In this document: piece after piece, positions 1-23,689 of the stretch | How the letters are laid out: each line of letters starts with the position of its first letter | How positions within the stretch are numbered: the stretch's first letter is position 1 | The notes under the pieces: model-generated | What the model was told of the DNA's origin: nothing | The model's database searches: none | What the model saw: only the letters and a program-made list of their open reading frames with translations | Translations under genes and position numbers: made by a program | Assembly (NCBI RefSeq): GCF_023856365.1 | Contig: NC_064536.1 | Coordinates: 37,502,776 to 37,566,775, forward strand | Length of the DNA stretch: 64,000 nt | Origin: Brienomyrus brachyistius | Taxonomy: Eukaryota; Chordata; Actinopteri; Osteoglossiformes; Mormyridae | Direction of reading: 5' to 3'

Positions 1-574
1 CACCTACGCAGTGCGTCACGCCGGGCTTTAAAACGAGGCACCGGGGAGGGGAGTGGAGGAGAGGGGGACACACGCTTCCCTCGCTTTAAAGGCGGCTTTA
101 CAATCGTGCATTTTGCGGTATACGAGTTGATACCCACACATTGCCCACATCCTATAGAAAGTGATTTAACCGAGATGTTTTGACGAAAAATGCATGCATG
201 ATGATAACGCCATTACACGTCAAATATAAGAAATGGACAATAACAAAATGATAACAGTTCATACTGTCGGGTTAGATTATAAGCATAGCGCAACTGCTTT
301 GAAACTGCCTCCACGACAGGCTGCTTTAGCGCGATCTCTGAGGAAGGTCGACGAGACCGGACGCCAGCAGACAGTCTGATGTAGGCCTATTCCTGTACTA
401 AAGGCGGCGCCCTAGCGGGCGGGTTCACGGCACGTCCGCGGAAGCGCGCATTAAGGAAACTAAGCATTTACCACCTACTTGTGCCGATTGCATATTATTT
501 GATTAACGCAGATAAGGCGTGAGAAATAATAATAAAAAAAACAAAAGGAAATTGTGGGAAATATTCATATTGCA

Positions 575-747
575 TTGTGGTGAAGTGGTTACCTCCGTAG
601 GAGTGCATGTGTGAGCGAATAGTGTGTGCGTGTGCCCTGTGATGGGCTGGCCTCTCATCCTGGGTTGTTCCCTGCCTCGTGCCCATAGCTTCCGGGATAA
701 GCTCTGGACCCCCGCGACCCAGTAGGATGAGCGGTTTGGATGGATGG
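575..747 (+). repeat. tRNA-derived-type SINE, shortened copy with 14-bp TSD
   Basis: The insertion is flanked by perfect direct repeats ATATTCATATTGCA (561-574 and 748-761). Its body carries the block of fish SINE sequence seen again, longer, near 17.7-18.1 kb: GATGGGCTGG, CCTGCCTCGTGCCCAT, GACCCAGTAGGATGAGC, ending in a (GGAT)n tail. At 173 bp it is half the length of the other copy; the part around and after the tRNA-like head is deleted. Confidence 0.85.
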
Positions 748-761
748 ATATTCATATTGCA

Positions 762-3370
762 GTTTAACAGGAGTCAGGAATGACCTGACATATTCTCCAA
801 AATTGAGATATAAATCAAAATGAAGCGTTATGTGTAAATGTATAATATTGTACGTTAATATGCATTAACACACGGATTTTAAGAAGCCAAACCCTGAAAA
901 TGAATAGAAGCACTTTAAAGCCATGAGATGATACAGCAAACCAACTATCGCGGGCTCTGCGAGCTGTCACGTTCTTGAAAAGTTTAAAGATATTAAAAAG
1001 TATTACGATGAAGAAACGCTTAACCAAATTAAAATGTACTGTGACATCAGATTATTTAAAACAAAATGTACGTATAATAGCCTTGGCCTGTGGACGCTGC
1101 ATCAGGGGAACGTTAACGTTAGTACGTGTTTGATGAAGATCTGATGCAGTTTAAAATGACAATGACAGTGAAATACAAGCCATAAGCCATTTGCTTGCTT
1201 TCAGAAGCCAAATGCATAAAATAAAGAAAATATGAGACACTCCAAGTTCATGCCACTAAAAACATGTCCAAAAAAATCACTGTGGTCGTTAATCTTTCCA
1301 GTATCTATTGTTTTTCAGTGCTTCTTAGGACAGACAGTGAAGCATACCTCGATCCGGAGCAGCAGACGTGACGGAATAGTCATTTCCTAGAAGTGGGTTC
1401 ATTAACCGCGATCGAACCGCACCGTGTAATTACCGACCCAGCCAGACAAACACAAGCCTTTAATGTGCCGCCTGTGATTCACCTCCCAGCCCCAGCTTGC
1501 CCCCCGTTGGCTTCAGAAGAAGGCCAGCATTAATTTTGTTGACTGAAGTTTGCGTGATTCAGAAACTGGCCGAGGCGGCGCAGAGGAGCGCGCAGAGGGG
1601 GTGTGTGAGTCAGGGCCCGGGTCGAGACAAACAGTCCCGAGTGACGGACGTCTGCGTAATACACTGAAATTCTTGAAAACTTTGGAATATTAATCATTTA
1701 ATAGACATGCACAGGTTTACAGTCACAAGAGCGAAACATGGGCCTTAATTTTGTTTGTCTTTCACCATCTCTCCTGCCTCTGGGAAGCGGATCCAGACGG
1801 TATTACCGGTACAATGACCGCAGACAGTGTCGAAGCACATCCGCTCTTAACCGCGGGGATCGCACAGCATCACGGGGGGGGGGGGGCTACGGTTAGTGAT
1901 ATGGCTCCAGACGCCTGTCAAGGGGTATTTTTAAATTACTCAATTCTTATGAGTGCATCACTGGAGTGTGTACGCCTTCGTCGCCATGGCTGTACAGGAG
2001 GGACTTAAATTGGCACTGGGGTGGGCGAGATGCCAGGGAAAGCCCCCATGGCTGGTGGGTAAGCGCTGTTACGGTTACTCACACACGTCTGTCCCGCATC
2101 TGGCACGTTTGCCATTAAAACGGGAAGCTGTGAAGTACCCCGCGCATGATTCAGCGGCCTTGCCACATCGAAGAGACGCCAAAACACGCGGCCTTCCCAG
2201 CTGGATGCTGTCCTCGGCCCACCGGGGACCCGTCCTGCTCCCTTCAGTGATAGGGATCAGTGATACAGACGTGATAAGCACAACATGATGAAACGCGAGG
2301 AAAACATGACCCGGCTTTATTTAAAAGCACCGCAGCGTGCAAATTGGCAGATGCAAATGGTCGTCTGCGGTGAGTTATTGCCACGCTAGCATGGTTGAGC
2401 GCGGCAAAGACAGTCTAAGAGCATTTGTTTCTTGTAGCTGAGGAAATAGCCGTCTTTTTAACAGAGATTACTGTAGAAACCATTAAACATCTTTCGCTTT
2501 AACTGGCATGAACGTGTGAGCTCTGCTTAGTAATGCATTTACAGGGTGGCTGGACCAGATAAACCACCCGAAAACCCTGCTTATATAACCCTCCCACCCC
2601 TTCTCTGCCCTGAGAATCACATTACTCAGACACAAAGGAGGGGCGGACAGTGGGGAGACAGATTCTCCTATAATTTGGAGGCTGTTACTTTTAAAATCCT
2701 GTGTTGCCAGGTAACCATACATGTAAAGGAAAATAAAACATTAACAGAAGAGTACCTTAAATACGGAAAGTACAAAGATTAAATATACAGCATGAGTTAA
2801 AAAGTGACGATACATTACATCCTGTTGCATGAAGTGGTCATCGACCAAACATTTTGCTTATTTTCTACATGAGATAATGCCTTTGGTCGACTGTAAAGGG
2901 AGCATTATGGCAGTGCTCAGACACTCGGAGCCTATTGGCTCTCTGCAGCCGCCCCACCGCCATTGGCTCACACTGTAATACCATTACATTAAATCAAGCC
3001 CAGGCTCAATGCAACAAGTCTTTGTCCTTAGAAAACAGAGCTAGCAAATTCAGATGCAGTGACTTCCTGTCAGGCAGCCTGAACTCCCCACAGGGCATAA
3101 ATGTGCCCCCCCTCCCCTCCCCTCCACACCTTCCCCTTTGTGCAGTCACACGTCCACCCTGAGTAGGTCTGATTACCCTGAATTCCCTGACGTAAATTAC
3201 AGCAAAGTAGGCATGCCTCAGCGGAGATCACATGATCAGTTTGGCTGTTTGTCCTTCGGAAGGGTTAGGCCATTCGTGTGGATGTAGAGACAGAGATGCG
3301 TCTGGAGGAGTAGCTCACTGGTCACTATATCCGTCGGCCTCTGTCCCGCCCCCACTGGCCAGCCATCCAA
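762..3370. other. Unassigned sequence downstream of prkci
   Basis: No exon with convincing splice sites or a conserved protein was found on either strand. Short ORFs here have no recognizable motif. The part nearest 3371 is probably prkci 3' UTR. If SKIL had moved with the inverted prkci-phc3 block it would be expected left of this point, and I do not see it here. Confidence 0.5.
2316..2321 (-). terminator. Candidate poly(A) signal for prkci
   Basis: AATAAA on the minus strand about 1.05 kb past the prkci stop codon. It is one of few such hexamers in the first kilobase downstream. No transcript evidence supports it. Confidence 0.3.
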
Positions 3371-14060
<10,690 letters not shown>

Positions 14061-14345
14061 CGCGGGTCGCCGCGAATCCCCGATTAATTCTGTTCTTCGC
14101 AACCTGTCCGGTGCCTACCGTCTCCTTACACCGGCTGGACGCTGACAGTATAGCCGCCGGCTCCCATCAAAGTCAGCGCGGATCCCTGCGGCTGCTAGGT
14201 GCGCCGATCCCGAGACGCTCCCAAAAGTACAAGGAGCTGAGCACAAAGGGGGTGGAGCACCGACACAACGCTCACACACGCAATGGACGATATAGGCATT
14301 AACGCCGGTCACTCCGCGTCAAAGCCGACCACCGGGCCGCCATGC
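14061..14345 (-). promoter_or_regulatory. Probable 5' UTR and CpG-rich promoter region of prkci
   Basis: GC- and CpG-rich sequence directly upstream of the prkci start codon, in contrast to the AT-rich DNA beyond about 14350. I see no TATA box. A CpG-rich TATA-less promoter would fit a broadly expressed kinase gene, but the transcription start is inferred. Confidence 0.4.
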
Positions 14346-14869
14346 CGTTTAAAAGTATGAGGAGGAATTAGACACGCGATGAAATGTATCTTAAAATCCG
14401 ACTTTAAAAATACTGCACTTCTGCATTCCGATCATACCAATGCAAGCATAGGTAAGATGTGCAGTCTCCTCAATATTTATATAGCGAAGTAAAACAATAT
14501 GTGTCCATGTGTTACACTGGTGATAATATACATATATGAGGAATAGTAAATTCGTTCTCAGTAGCCCTTTCAGCAGTGCTTTTATTCTAATTGTATTTGC
14601 GAGAAAAATAAGAACACCCCTTTGTGAATGGAATATCCTGAGCCAAGAAATTCTGGTTAGTCTGCTGTGTGTAAATTCCTAATAATGACCGTCGCAACTG
14701 CCGGGCACTGTGTGGTTGCAATTGGACGGGCAGTGGCACTTTATAGTAAGGGGTTTATCAGCAATGTGGTAATGTGTCTAGCAGTATAATGCATCTGTGT
14801 AAATACGGATTTTATACAATCTGAGGCCAAGCGACCTGAAGTTCCTTAATTTTCTCAAACGGTATAGAC

Positions 14870-15170
14870 CCGGGGTCACCAACCTTTTTGAAACTGAGAA
14901 CTACTTCATGGGTACTGAGTCATACGAAGGGCTACCATATCAAATTTATCTAAACTTCATGTATAATAAGCATGTTTAATTTTTTTTTATATTGTCATTA
15001 TAAAATATATATAAATGCAAATGTGATTAACGAAGAATAGCAACAGGATCGAATTAAATTTTAGACGCTGCTCACTGTTGAGTTGTGCTATTTTTAGGAC
15101 AGGTCTGGGGCGACACATGTGGTCCTTGGGGGCATCCTGGTGCCCAAGGGCGCCATGTTGGTGACCCCTG
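14870..15170. mobile_element. hAT-like MITE
   Basis: Terminal inverted repeats CCGGGGTCACCAAC (left) and CAGGGGTCACCAAC (right, reverse complement) bound about 300 bp with no coding capacity. The flanking octamers GTATAGAC and CTACAGGC match at only 5 of 8 positions, consistent with an old insertion. Confidence 0.6.
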
Positions 15171-16281
15171 CTACAGGCACTTTAAAAGACCCCGCTTCTA
15201 TTACCAGTATCTTCCAGTGTTGTTGTCTAAAAGCTACTCTAAGTTTTATGAGGAAAATATTTCTTAAAAAGTGTCAGTTTTCATAGCTCATTATTATGTA
15301 CTTAGTACTGTGTACTCATCTTATTACATACTGAACATGCTGTACAGTCATTTAGGAATGTTGTAAATGCATTAATCTCAATCTCACTTTGGTTAGAACT
15401 ATTTTGTACAGACATTTGCAGTACAAATAATTAGGCTATAACATTCACGGGTTGTAACTATCATTTTATGCTCATGCTTCCATATTTAGCTTAATGTTTA
15501 CTATTTTGTTTGTATCGTTCTTGGAGCGAACATCAAAGGATTTTTTTTTGCAAGCGTGACCTTACTTGGCCAATAAAACTGATTCAGAAATTAGAAACTC
15601 ACTTTTGACACAATCTCATGTAGTTAAGAAAGAGATAATTTTCTTATAGAAGATTTAGTGAAAGCATACAGTATTATATTATGTTTGGTATCTTTAACAA
15701 AAATACTCAAATTAAATAAATGTCTACATTACCGTATACGATTTTATTTGCTTTTATTTCGTTTAGCTATGACGTATTTACGTGCACTGCAGCAGGGTGC
15801 TGCCAAACCAAATATTGCCTAATTTTTACCTGATGGAATTTGATGTGATGTTACATAAATGTCACATCAAAGTTCTCCAGCTGACACTTGTCTCAGATCG
15901 TCTAATCAACGGAGAGCCGCGTATTACGCAACATAAATGACAGTCCATGCCATTTAAGATGTAGAAACTTTACAAACTGAAAACCATGCTGAATGTGTGA
16001 TGACAAAAGCATTTTCAATTAAAAAAATAAATCAAAAGTGAAAATTTCCAGGGGTACTGACTGGCGCAGGTCAATACGGCATCGCTGCCTTCCTGTTTAT
16101 TCGTGCTTGCTGCTGAAAGTCGAAGTGACTCTGAACTCATTGCACAATAAACAAACAGTAAAGACTATATTCCGATACTCAATAAAAGAGTGCATATAAT
16201 AAGATTCTACCGTTGCGGTCGTGCTACCTTTTTCTGTCTAATGATCGTCGGCATCTCTTGCTCTTGCGTGTTTCTAACTTC
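15171..16281. other. AT-rich intergenic DNA
   Basis: No gene, repeat family or structured element was recognized in this stretch between two hAT MITEs. Confidence 0.5.
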
Positions 16282-16289
16282 CTCTAGGG

Positions 16290-16483
16290 CAGGGGTGTCA
16301 AACTGCAGTCCTGGGGGGCCGGAGCCCTGTGCGGCTTAGTTCTTTCTCTGTTTCACCATAAATGATTCAGCTCAAGAGCTGTGTGGTAATTAGCACAACG
16401 AGTTGGATCAGGTGTGTTAAATGAGGGGAAACCCAAAAATGTGCAGGGCTCCGGCCCCCTAGGACTGAAGTTTGACACCTGTG
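16290..16483. mobile_element. hAT MITE with perfect 8-bp TSD
   Basis: A 194-bp palindrome-like element. Its ends are CAGGGGTGTCAAACTGCAGTCCT and the inverted AGGACTGAAGTTTGACACCTGTG. Both sides carry the identical octamer CTCTAGGG (16282-16289, 16484-16491). The inner arms GGGCCGGAGCCCTG and CAGGGCTCCGGCCCCC are also inverted. This is the hallmark of a fish hAT-Charlie-type MITE. Confidence 0.9.
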
Positions 16484-16999
16484 CTCTAGGGTCAAATTTT
16501 ATCCAGAAATAAGAAAATGATTAAATTCCCGTTTTATTTCCACCAAGTGCTTTACTTTCTTGGTTCATTTCAGACGCACCCATTAACCCTGCCATGTCTT
16601 ATTAATGTTAGCAGCTGATTTATACTCCAAGATTATTTCTCAGACATTCTGCTTCACTCGTCCTTATGCACTTCGACTGTTTTGCAGCGGTACGTTCAGT
16701 TAGCATATGAATACATTAGAATCCATTCTCTAAATATAACTGAGAGCTAACATCCACTAGAGGGCGTTGTGCAAACAGTGGACCCAGATTAAAATGACAG
16801 TAATAAACAGTACCGTGAAGTAGATGATTTTTCTTGCCAGATTTCCTTGCTATTATTTTTATCTGCAATATAATCTACTTTCACAATAATATGCAAAATA
16901 TCACACCATACAGGTAAATATAAACATCTCAGAATGCCTTCCATCCATACTTGCATCCATCCATTCATCATTTGCCACTTGAGTGAAATCTGTAAGGGT

Positions 17000-17680
17000 G
17001 TGATTGGAAGGAACAGCTTGCCCAATATGGCCTTGAGCAGTGCTCTGTTATTGGACTTCTGTGCTAATCACAGTTTGTCCATGATGAACACCATGTTCAA
17101 GCATAAGGATGTTTGTAACTGCACCTGGCACCAGAGCACCAGAGTTTGATGATCAATTTTTGCAGTTGTATTATTGGACCTGCATCTGCATCTTTTGGAC
17201 ACGTGGGCAAAGGGAGGAGTTGAGCTGTCAGCTGATCACCACCTGGTGGTGAAATGGCTCCGATGGCAGGGAAGGTGCCGATAGATCTAGTAGGACCCAA
17301 ACCCACAGTGAGGATTTTCTGGGAGCATGTTCATCTCGTACCTGCAGCAGAAATTCTGCATCCCGAGGGAGTCATGGCTCCACTTCCAGCACCCCATCCA
17401 AGATCTCCTAGAAGGTCGGATACTCTGAGCTGTTCATAAGCACAGATAACAGGAAGAACCTGTCCCCCAACTCAAAATCGAAGGGAGGCGACCCTCTCAT
17501 TCAACTGGGGGGCTATAAGTAGACCCACTCCTGCCCGACGCCTCTCAACATGGGCAGCTCCAGAGTGGAATAGAGTCTAGCCCTTATACAGGAGTTTGGT
17601 AATTGGCAATTGCCCCCCAACATCACAGCTCCTAGGATCACAGAGGCACACAAACCCCCCCACCATGGTAATATGGAGGG
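17000..17680 (+). mobile_element. LINE fragment: APE-endonuclease region and downstream sequence
   Basis: Translation gives LLDFCANHSLSMMNTMFKHK and later LSADHHLVVKWLRWQGRCR in shifting frames. This is the C-terminal half of an apurinic-type endonuclease domain (the conserved DHH motif is visible) of a common fish non-LTR retrotransposon. Sequence after about 17430 also looks like parts of that LINE rejoined after internal deletion. It has many frameshifts and is dead. Confidence 0.7.
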
Positions 17681-17730
17681 GCATCCCAGAATGCGGGATA
17701 CATAATATTGTAAATTATTGTATAGTATTT

Positions 17731-18073
17731 CATCCATCCATCCATTTTCCAAACTGCTTATCCTACTGGGTTGCGGGGGGTCCGGAGCCTATCCCAGAAG
17801 CAATGAGCACGAGGCAGGGAACAACCTAGGATGGGTGGCCAGCCCATCGCAGGGCACACTCACACACCATTCACTCACACATGCACTCCTACAGGCAATT
17901 TAGCAACTCCAATTAGCCTCAGCATGTTTTTGGACTGTGGGGGGAAACCGGAGTACCCGGAGGAAACCCCACGACAACATGGGGAGAACATCAAACTCCA
18001 CACAGAGACTTGAACCTGGGTCCCAGAGGTGTGAGGCAACAGTGCTAACCACTGCACCACCATGCTGCCCCCC
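17731..18073 (-). repeat. Full-length SINE with 12-bp target-site duplication
   Basis: Read on the minus strand it starts with a tRNA-like head (TGGTGCAGTGG as A-box, and an AGGTTCAAGTC B-box-like block), continues into the shared body (AGTCCAAAAACATGCTGAGG, GGATAGGCTCCGGACC) and ends in (GGAT)n. The flanks carry identical TGTATAGTATTT (17719-17730 and 18074-18085). This defines the family for the other two copies in the window. Confidence 0.92.
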
Positions 18074-18351
18074 TGTATAGTATTTAATAATACATTTTGG
18101 ACTTTATTTGTAAATAAAGTAGGCGTACAAGTTATGCAGTCATACATGTTATCTGAAATGCTGTTTCACAGCCACAGTGATTTCAGCACTTCTGATCCCC
18201 ATTTGTCTGTTTGTTTTCAGCATTATGCGCTACTGCTATAGTCAGAATTCACTTCTTAACATCAGGGAATTAATGCCAGCAGCATTACTTACGATCCTAT
18301 GTCAATAAAAGTCAATACTGGGCTTAAAACTTCCTAAGGGAGTTTGGAGTT

Positions 18352-20996
18352 GCTCCCGGCCACCCCAGTGCTCTGCAGAGGTGGAGGAAGAGAGGACAAT
18401 GCACCCTGCACCCTGACGCTCTGCAGAGGTGGAGGAAGAGAGGACAATGCACCCAGCTCCCAGCCACCCCGGCGCTCTGCACAGGTGGAGGAAGAGAGGA
18501 CAATGCACCCCATCACCCTGGTGCTCTGCAGAGGTGGAGGAAGAGAGGACAATGCATCCCGCTCCCGGCCACCCGGGCGCTCTGCAGAGGTGGAGGAAGA
18601 GAGGACAATGCACCCTGCTCCCGGCCACTCCGGCGCTCTGCAGAGGTGGAGGAAGAGAGGACAATGCTCCTCGCTCCCGGCCACCCCGGTGCTCTGCACA
18701 AATGGAGGAAGAGAGGACAATGCACCCCGCTCCCTGCCACCCTGCACGGGTGGAGGAAGAGAGGACAATGCACCCTGCACCCTGACGCTCTGCAGAGGTG
18801 GAGGAAGAGAGGACAATGCACCCAGCTCCCGGCCACCCCGGCGCTCTGCACAGGTGGAGGAAGAGAGGACAATGCACCCAGCTCCCGGCCACTCCGGCGC
18901 TCTGCAGAGGTGGAGGAAGAGAGGACAATGCACCCCGCACCCTGCACGGGTGGAGGAAGAGAGGACAATGCACCCTGCACCCTGACGCTCTGCAGAGGTG
19001 GAGGAAGAGAGGACAATGCACCCAGCTCCCGGCCACCCCGGCGCTCTGCACAGGTGGAGGAAGAGAGGACAATGCACCCCATCACCCTGGTGCTCTGCAG
19101 AGGTGGAGGAAGAGAGGACAATGCACCCCGCACCCTGCACGGGTGGAGGAAGAGAGGACAATGCACCCTGCACCCTGACGCTCTGCAGAGGTGGAGGAAG
19201 AGAGGACAATGCACCCAGCTCCCGGCCACCCCGGCGCTCTGCACAGGTGGAGGAAGAGAGGACAATGCACCCCATCACCCTGGTGCTCTGCAGAGGTGGA
19301 GGAAGAGAGGACAATGCATCCCGCTCCCGGCCACCCGGGCGCTCTGCACAGGTGGAGGAAGAGAGGACAATGCTCCTCGCTCCCGGCCACCCCGGTGCTC
19401 TGCACAAATGGAGGAAGAGAGGACAATGCACCCAGCTCCCGGCCACTCCGGCGCTCTGCAGAGGTGGAGGAAGAGAGGACAATGCACCCCGCTCCCGGCC
19501 ACCCCGGCGCTCTGCACAGGTGGAGGAAGAGAGGACAATGCACCCCGCTCCCGGCCACCCCGGCGCCCTGCACAGGTGGAGGAAGAGAGGACAATGCACC
19601 CCGCTCCCAGCCACCCCAGCGCTCTGCACAAATGGAGGAAGAGAGGACAATGCACCCCGCTCCCGGCCACTCCGGCACTCTGCCGAGATGGAGGAAGAGA
19701 GGACAATGCACCCCGCTCCCGGCCACTCCGGCGCTCTGCAGAGGTGGAGGAAGAGAGGACAATGCACCCCGCTCCCGTCCACCCCAGCGCTCTGCAGAGG
19801 TGGAGGAAGAGAGGACAATACATCCCGCACCCTGCCACCCCGGCGCTCTGCCGAGATGGAGGAAGAGAGGACAATGCACCCCGCTCCCGTCCACCCCGGC
19901 GCCCTGCAGAGGTGGAGGAAGAGAGGACAATGCACCCCACACCCTGCCACCCCGGCGCTCTGCCGAGATGGAGGAAGAGAGGACAATGCACCCCACACCC
20001 TGCCACCCCGGCGCTCTGCCGAGATGGAGGAAGAGAGGACAATGCACCCCGCTCCCGTCCACCCCGGCGCTCTGCACAGGTGGAGGAAGAGAGGACAATG
20101 CACCCCGCACCCTGCCACCCCGGCGCTCTGCCGAGATGGAGGAAGAGAGGACAATGCACCCAACTCCCGGCCACCCCGGCGCTCTGCAGAGGTGGAGGAA
20201 GAGAGGACAATGCACCCCGCTCCCGTCCACCCCGGCGCTCTGCACAGGTGGAGGAAGAGAGGACAATGCACCCCGCACCCTGCCACCCCGGCGCTCTGCC
20301 GAGATGGAGGAAGAGAGGACAATGCACCCAACTCCCGGCCACTCCGGCGCTCTGCAGAGGTGGAGGAAGAGAGGACAATGCACCCCACACCCTGCCACCC
20401 CGGCGCTCTGCCGAGATGGAGGAAGAGAGGACAATGCACCCAACTCCCGGCCACCCCGGCGCTCTGCAGAGGTGGAGGAAGAGAGGACAATGCACCCCGC
20501 TCCCAGCCACCCCGACGCTCTGCCGAGATGGAGGAAGAGAGGACAATGCACCCCGCTCCCGGCCAACCCAGCGCTCTGCAGAGGTGGAGGAAGAGAGGAC
20601 AATGCACCCCGCTCCCGGCCACCCCGACGCTCTGCCGAGATGGAGGAAGAGAGGACAATGCACCCCGCTCCCAGCCACCCCGACGCTCTGCCGAGATGGA
20701 GGAAGAGAGGACAATGCACCCCGCTCCCGGCCAACCCAGCGCTCTGCACAGGTGGAGGAAGAGAGGACAATGCACCCCGCTCCCAGCCACCCCAGTGCTC
20801 TGCACAAATGGAGGAAGAGAGGACAATGCACCCCACACCCTGCCACCCCAGCGCTCTGCACAAATGGAGGAAGAGAGGACAATGCACCCCGCTCCCGGCC
20901 ACCCCGGCGCTCTGCACAGATGGAGGAAGAGAGGACAATGCACCCCGCTCCCAGCCACCCCAGCGCTCTGCACAAGTGGAGGAAGAGACGACAATG
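18352..20996. repeat. 2.6-kb minisatellite, 56-bp unit with shorter variants
   Basis: Roughly 50 tandem copies. The core GGTGGAGGAAGAGAGGACAA is nearly invariant; the variable part is CCCCGCTCCCGGCCACCCCGG-like, shortened in some units to give 48-bp and smaller variants. Blocks of several variants repeat in the same order, so a higher-order structure exists. No stop codon occurs in any frame of the unit on either strand, and 56 is not a multiple of 3, so long ORFs run through all six frames. These are artefacts of composition, not genes. The array lies between prkci and phc3. Confidence 0.97.
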
Positions 20997-22600
20997 ACTA
21001 TGAGGTTCACTTTTGACAGTTTTTTTACAGTCATCTTAGTCATGACGTTTACAATTAAACTATGAATGTTTCCCTGCTAAAAGTTAGCTGAAGTTAGGTT
21101 TTGATAAGTGAAGAAGCTTACACTCAACTATGAAACTTTCTTTGTGCTATGAACTTTTATCATTTATATCATGTAAAAGATGATGGTAATATTGTCCACT
21201 CAGTTTTAAATCATAGTATACGAAGGAATAATGAACATGACTAGCAACTTTTTTGCACTGTTGCAGGGACTATTAGATTGATAGTGAATCTGACAGTAAT
21301 GTTCACAGTAGAACCCTGAACTGTCCATAGCTCAACTGTAAACTGGTAAAATTCAGAGTGAGAAGGTTTACAGTTCGACTGTAGACTTCACAGTAGAACC
21401 ATGAAAAGTGTCTTAATTCACTGTTAAAAATAATGGCCGAATTTTGAAAGTAAATATAATTCTATCAAACAAGTTCACAGCGCACAGAGATTTTTTCCTG
21501 GGCACCTTCGGCTTCCCTGCTCTTGTGGCTCCTTTCACGCCCCCAGCATTATCGGTGAGGCACTCATATAGCTATGTTCATGATAACTGAAGGCACACGC
21601 CTACTGGTTGTGTCAGCATCTGCAGTCAGTTGTTCTCATTATTACCTCATTTCACGCGACATACCCTTTAGGCAGCATCGCATTTATTTCATTACTGACA
21701 GCACAAATTATTTCCTGTCACATTTCCATTAAGCAACGACACTTGCTCAAAATGCTCAGCCAATTTAACATACACTTCTAACAAGGTGATCCGATTACTG
21801 CCTACGGTTAAACTTGCTTACTCCATTGGGAGCGTAGTTTTACATTCACGCATAAATCATATGCATATTCTGCACGTCCATGACAAGTCCAGTACAGATA
21901 ACCCATCTATCCCACTTAAGAAATGATATATTAATGGAGTGAAAGAGTGTCATTATGATTTATACACAAATACATTATGGCAAATGTCAGACGCATACAA
22001 TGAACGTAAATGAGTCAGCTGGAATGAGTGTTGACTCACTCGCACTTCAGTCATCTGATCGTGACATAGCCTTAAGCATTTATATTCATTTTAGCGTATT
22101 GCACAGTGCGTTGATCCCCCAGGAAACCAGTGTGATTCTGTAAAAGCTAATAAATATGCTCATTAACAGCCTTCCTGTTCCCACTTCCTGAAACAACCAA
22201 ATAATTATAACCAGAATCAGCACTGGGAAGGTGAATTAGCTCCTTGTCATGATTTTTTCTCTGCATAGTGCAGCCTGATCATCTGCATCTACGGGGCTGG
22301 TTTCTAAACACAATAGCATGTTTTGTTATAGCTTTGAGACGGTGATTCCTTACTCTTCAGCCGTGGGCCAAATGTAATGGCCACAAAAAAAAAAACTGTA
22401 AATAACGGATCTTTGTCAAATTAGGCTAATAAAACTAATATGATGTAGGCTATACTTATTGATAGATTATATATAGGCCCACGTGTGAATACATTTCGGC
22501 GACATATAAATTTTAATTATTTTGAGAACACAAAGTGTACTCAAAAAAGCAAACTGGGTGTCTGTTACATTGTTATAAGACGAACATGTAGCTTCAATTA
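20997..22600. other. AT-rich intergenic DNA
   Basis: No gene recognized. A short motif, TTCACAGTAGAACC, occurs twice (around 21300 and 21388), suggesting a minor degraded repeat. Confidence 0.45.
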
Positions 22601-23689
22601 TATAAAATCATGTTTTGTAGTTGAACAGTTTTAAATCACGTAGTTTTAGCATAACACGCAACAACTTCAAATTTACTACAATAATTTATGTTAACACAAC
22701 ATAATTTTAATGGGTTAAGTTTGTAGATGACTTCCGCTTATATAACTCCCGAGCAGAGGGTGGCAGAAATGTGCGAATTAGGAGTGCCCCTCATTATTGT
22801 ATATTTATCAGTCAGGCCGCAGTCAACGGTGTATTAATTCCTGACAGAGCGACCATCAACTGTGGAAGAAGGTGTACTACATGTACAGTTAGTTATTGAC
22901 CTGTTTGGAATTTTGAATTATTTATTTTGTTACCGGCTGTTTTTATTAAGAGTGCATTAATATATCTCACTGTCACCATATGTGCATCTACACACAGGTC
23001 AGTTTTCCAACTTAGCAACTATTTAACGAGTTTTCAGACCCCTCTAGCAACTCTTTTTCAAAAAAAGCAACTAGCTTTTTTTCAGGTTTTCTGGTGTTTT
23101 GGAGACTCGCTTTTACGCTTCCCAACTTCATGAAGTGGTGGCTGGAGGGTAGGGGAACCGGTTACGTTACAAATCGAAAACATTCTGCGCCACGTTTCAA
23201 AATTTTGCTGGTGATAATTTTCATTTAATAAATGAATGTCATTAAAGCGATTGGTGAGGATTTTCACAGCTGACGTTTTTCTTCAACGGCCCGTTTTATC
23301 CTCTAAATACGTATTTGTCCCGTCTGCTGTCCTCCCTGTAAAAAAATCGGCAGTTAGTTTCAGCGCTGGAGCAGCAGAACAGGTGTGGATTAAAACATAA
23401 CTTTTCATTGCAACTTTAGTTTAGGAGGTATTTGCCTGTAAGTACAGCTACACATGTTGTTTTATGTTAAGCATATTAAGATAAACGATTGTTTAAATTA
23501 CCGCAATTGCTAATTTGATTTAGGCCGTCTATGGCGTTTTCCATAGCATCAAGCTAGCGGGCTACTATTTTCACATAAACGTAATTTTTTTTGTACTACT
23601 GGAAAACAAGTGAGAGAGAGAGGTCATACTGTATCATGCTGTATTTGGTCAGGAATATATACCGGGGTATGAAAAATTATCCTGGGCCT

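Noticed and set aside
18334..21065. ORFs of 566-886 codons on both strands as possible genes
   Set aside because: They are six-frame openness of a stop-free tandem repeat. Frames shift with every 56-bp unit, no domain is present, and both strands are equally open.
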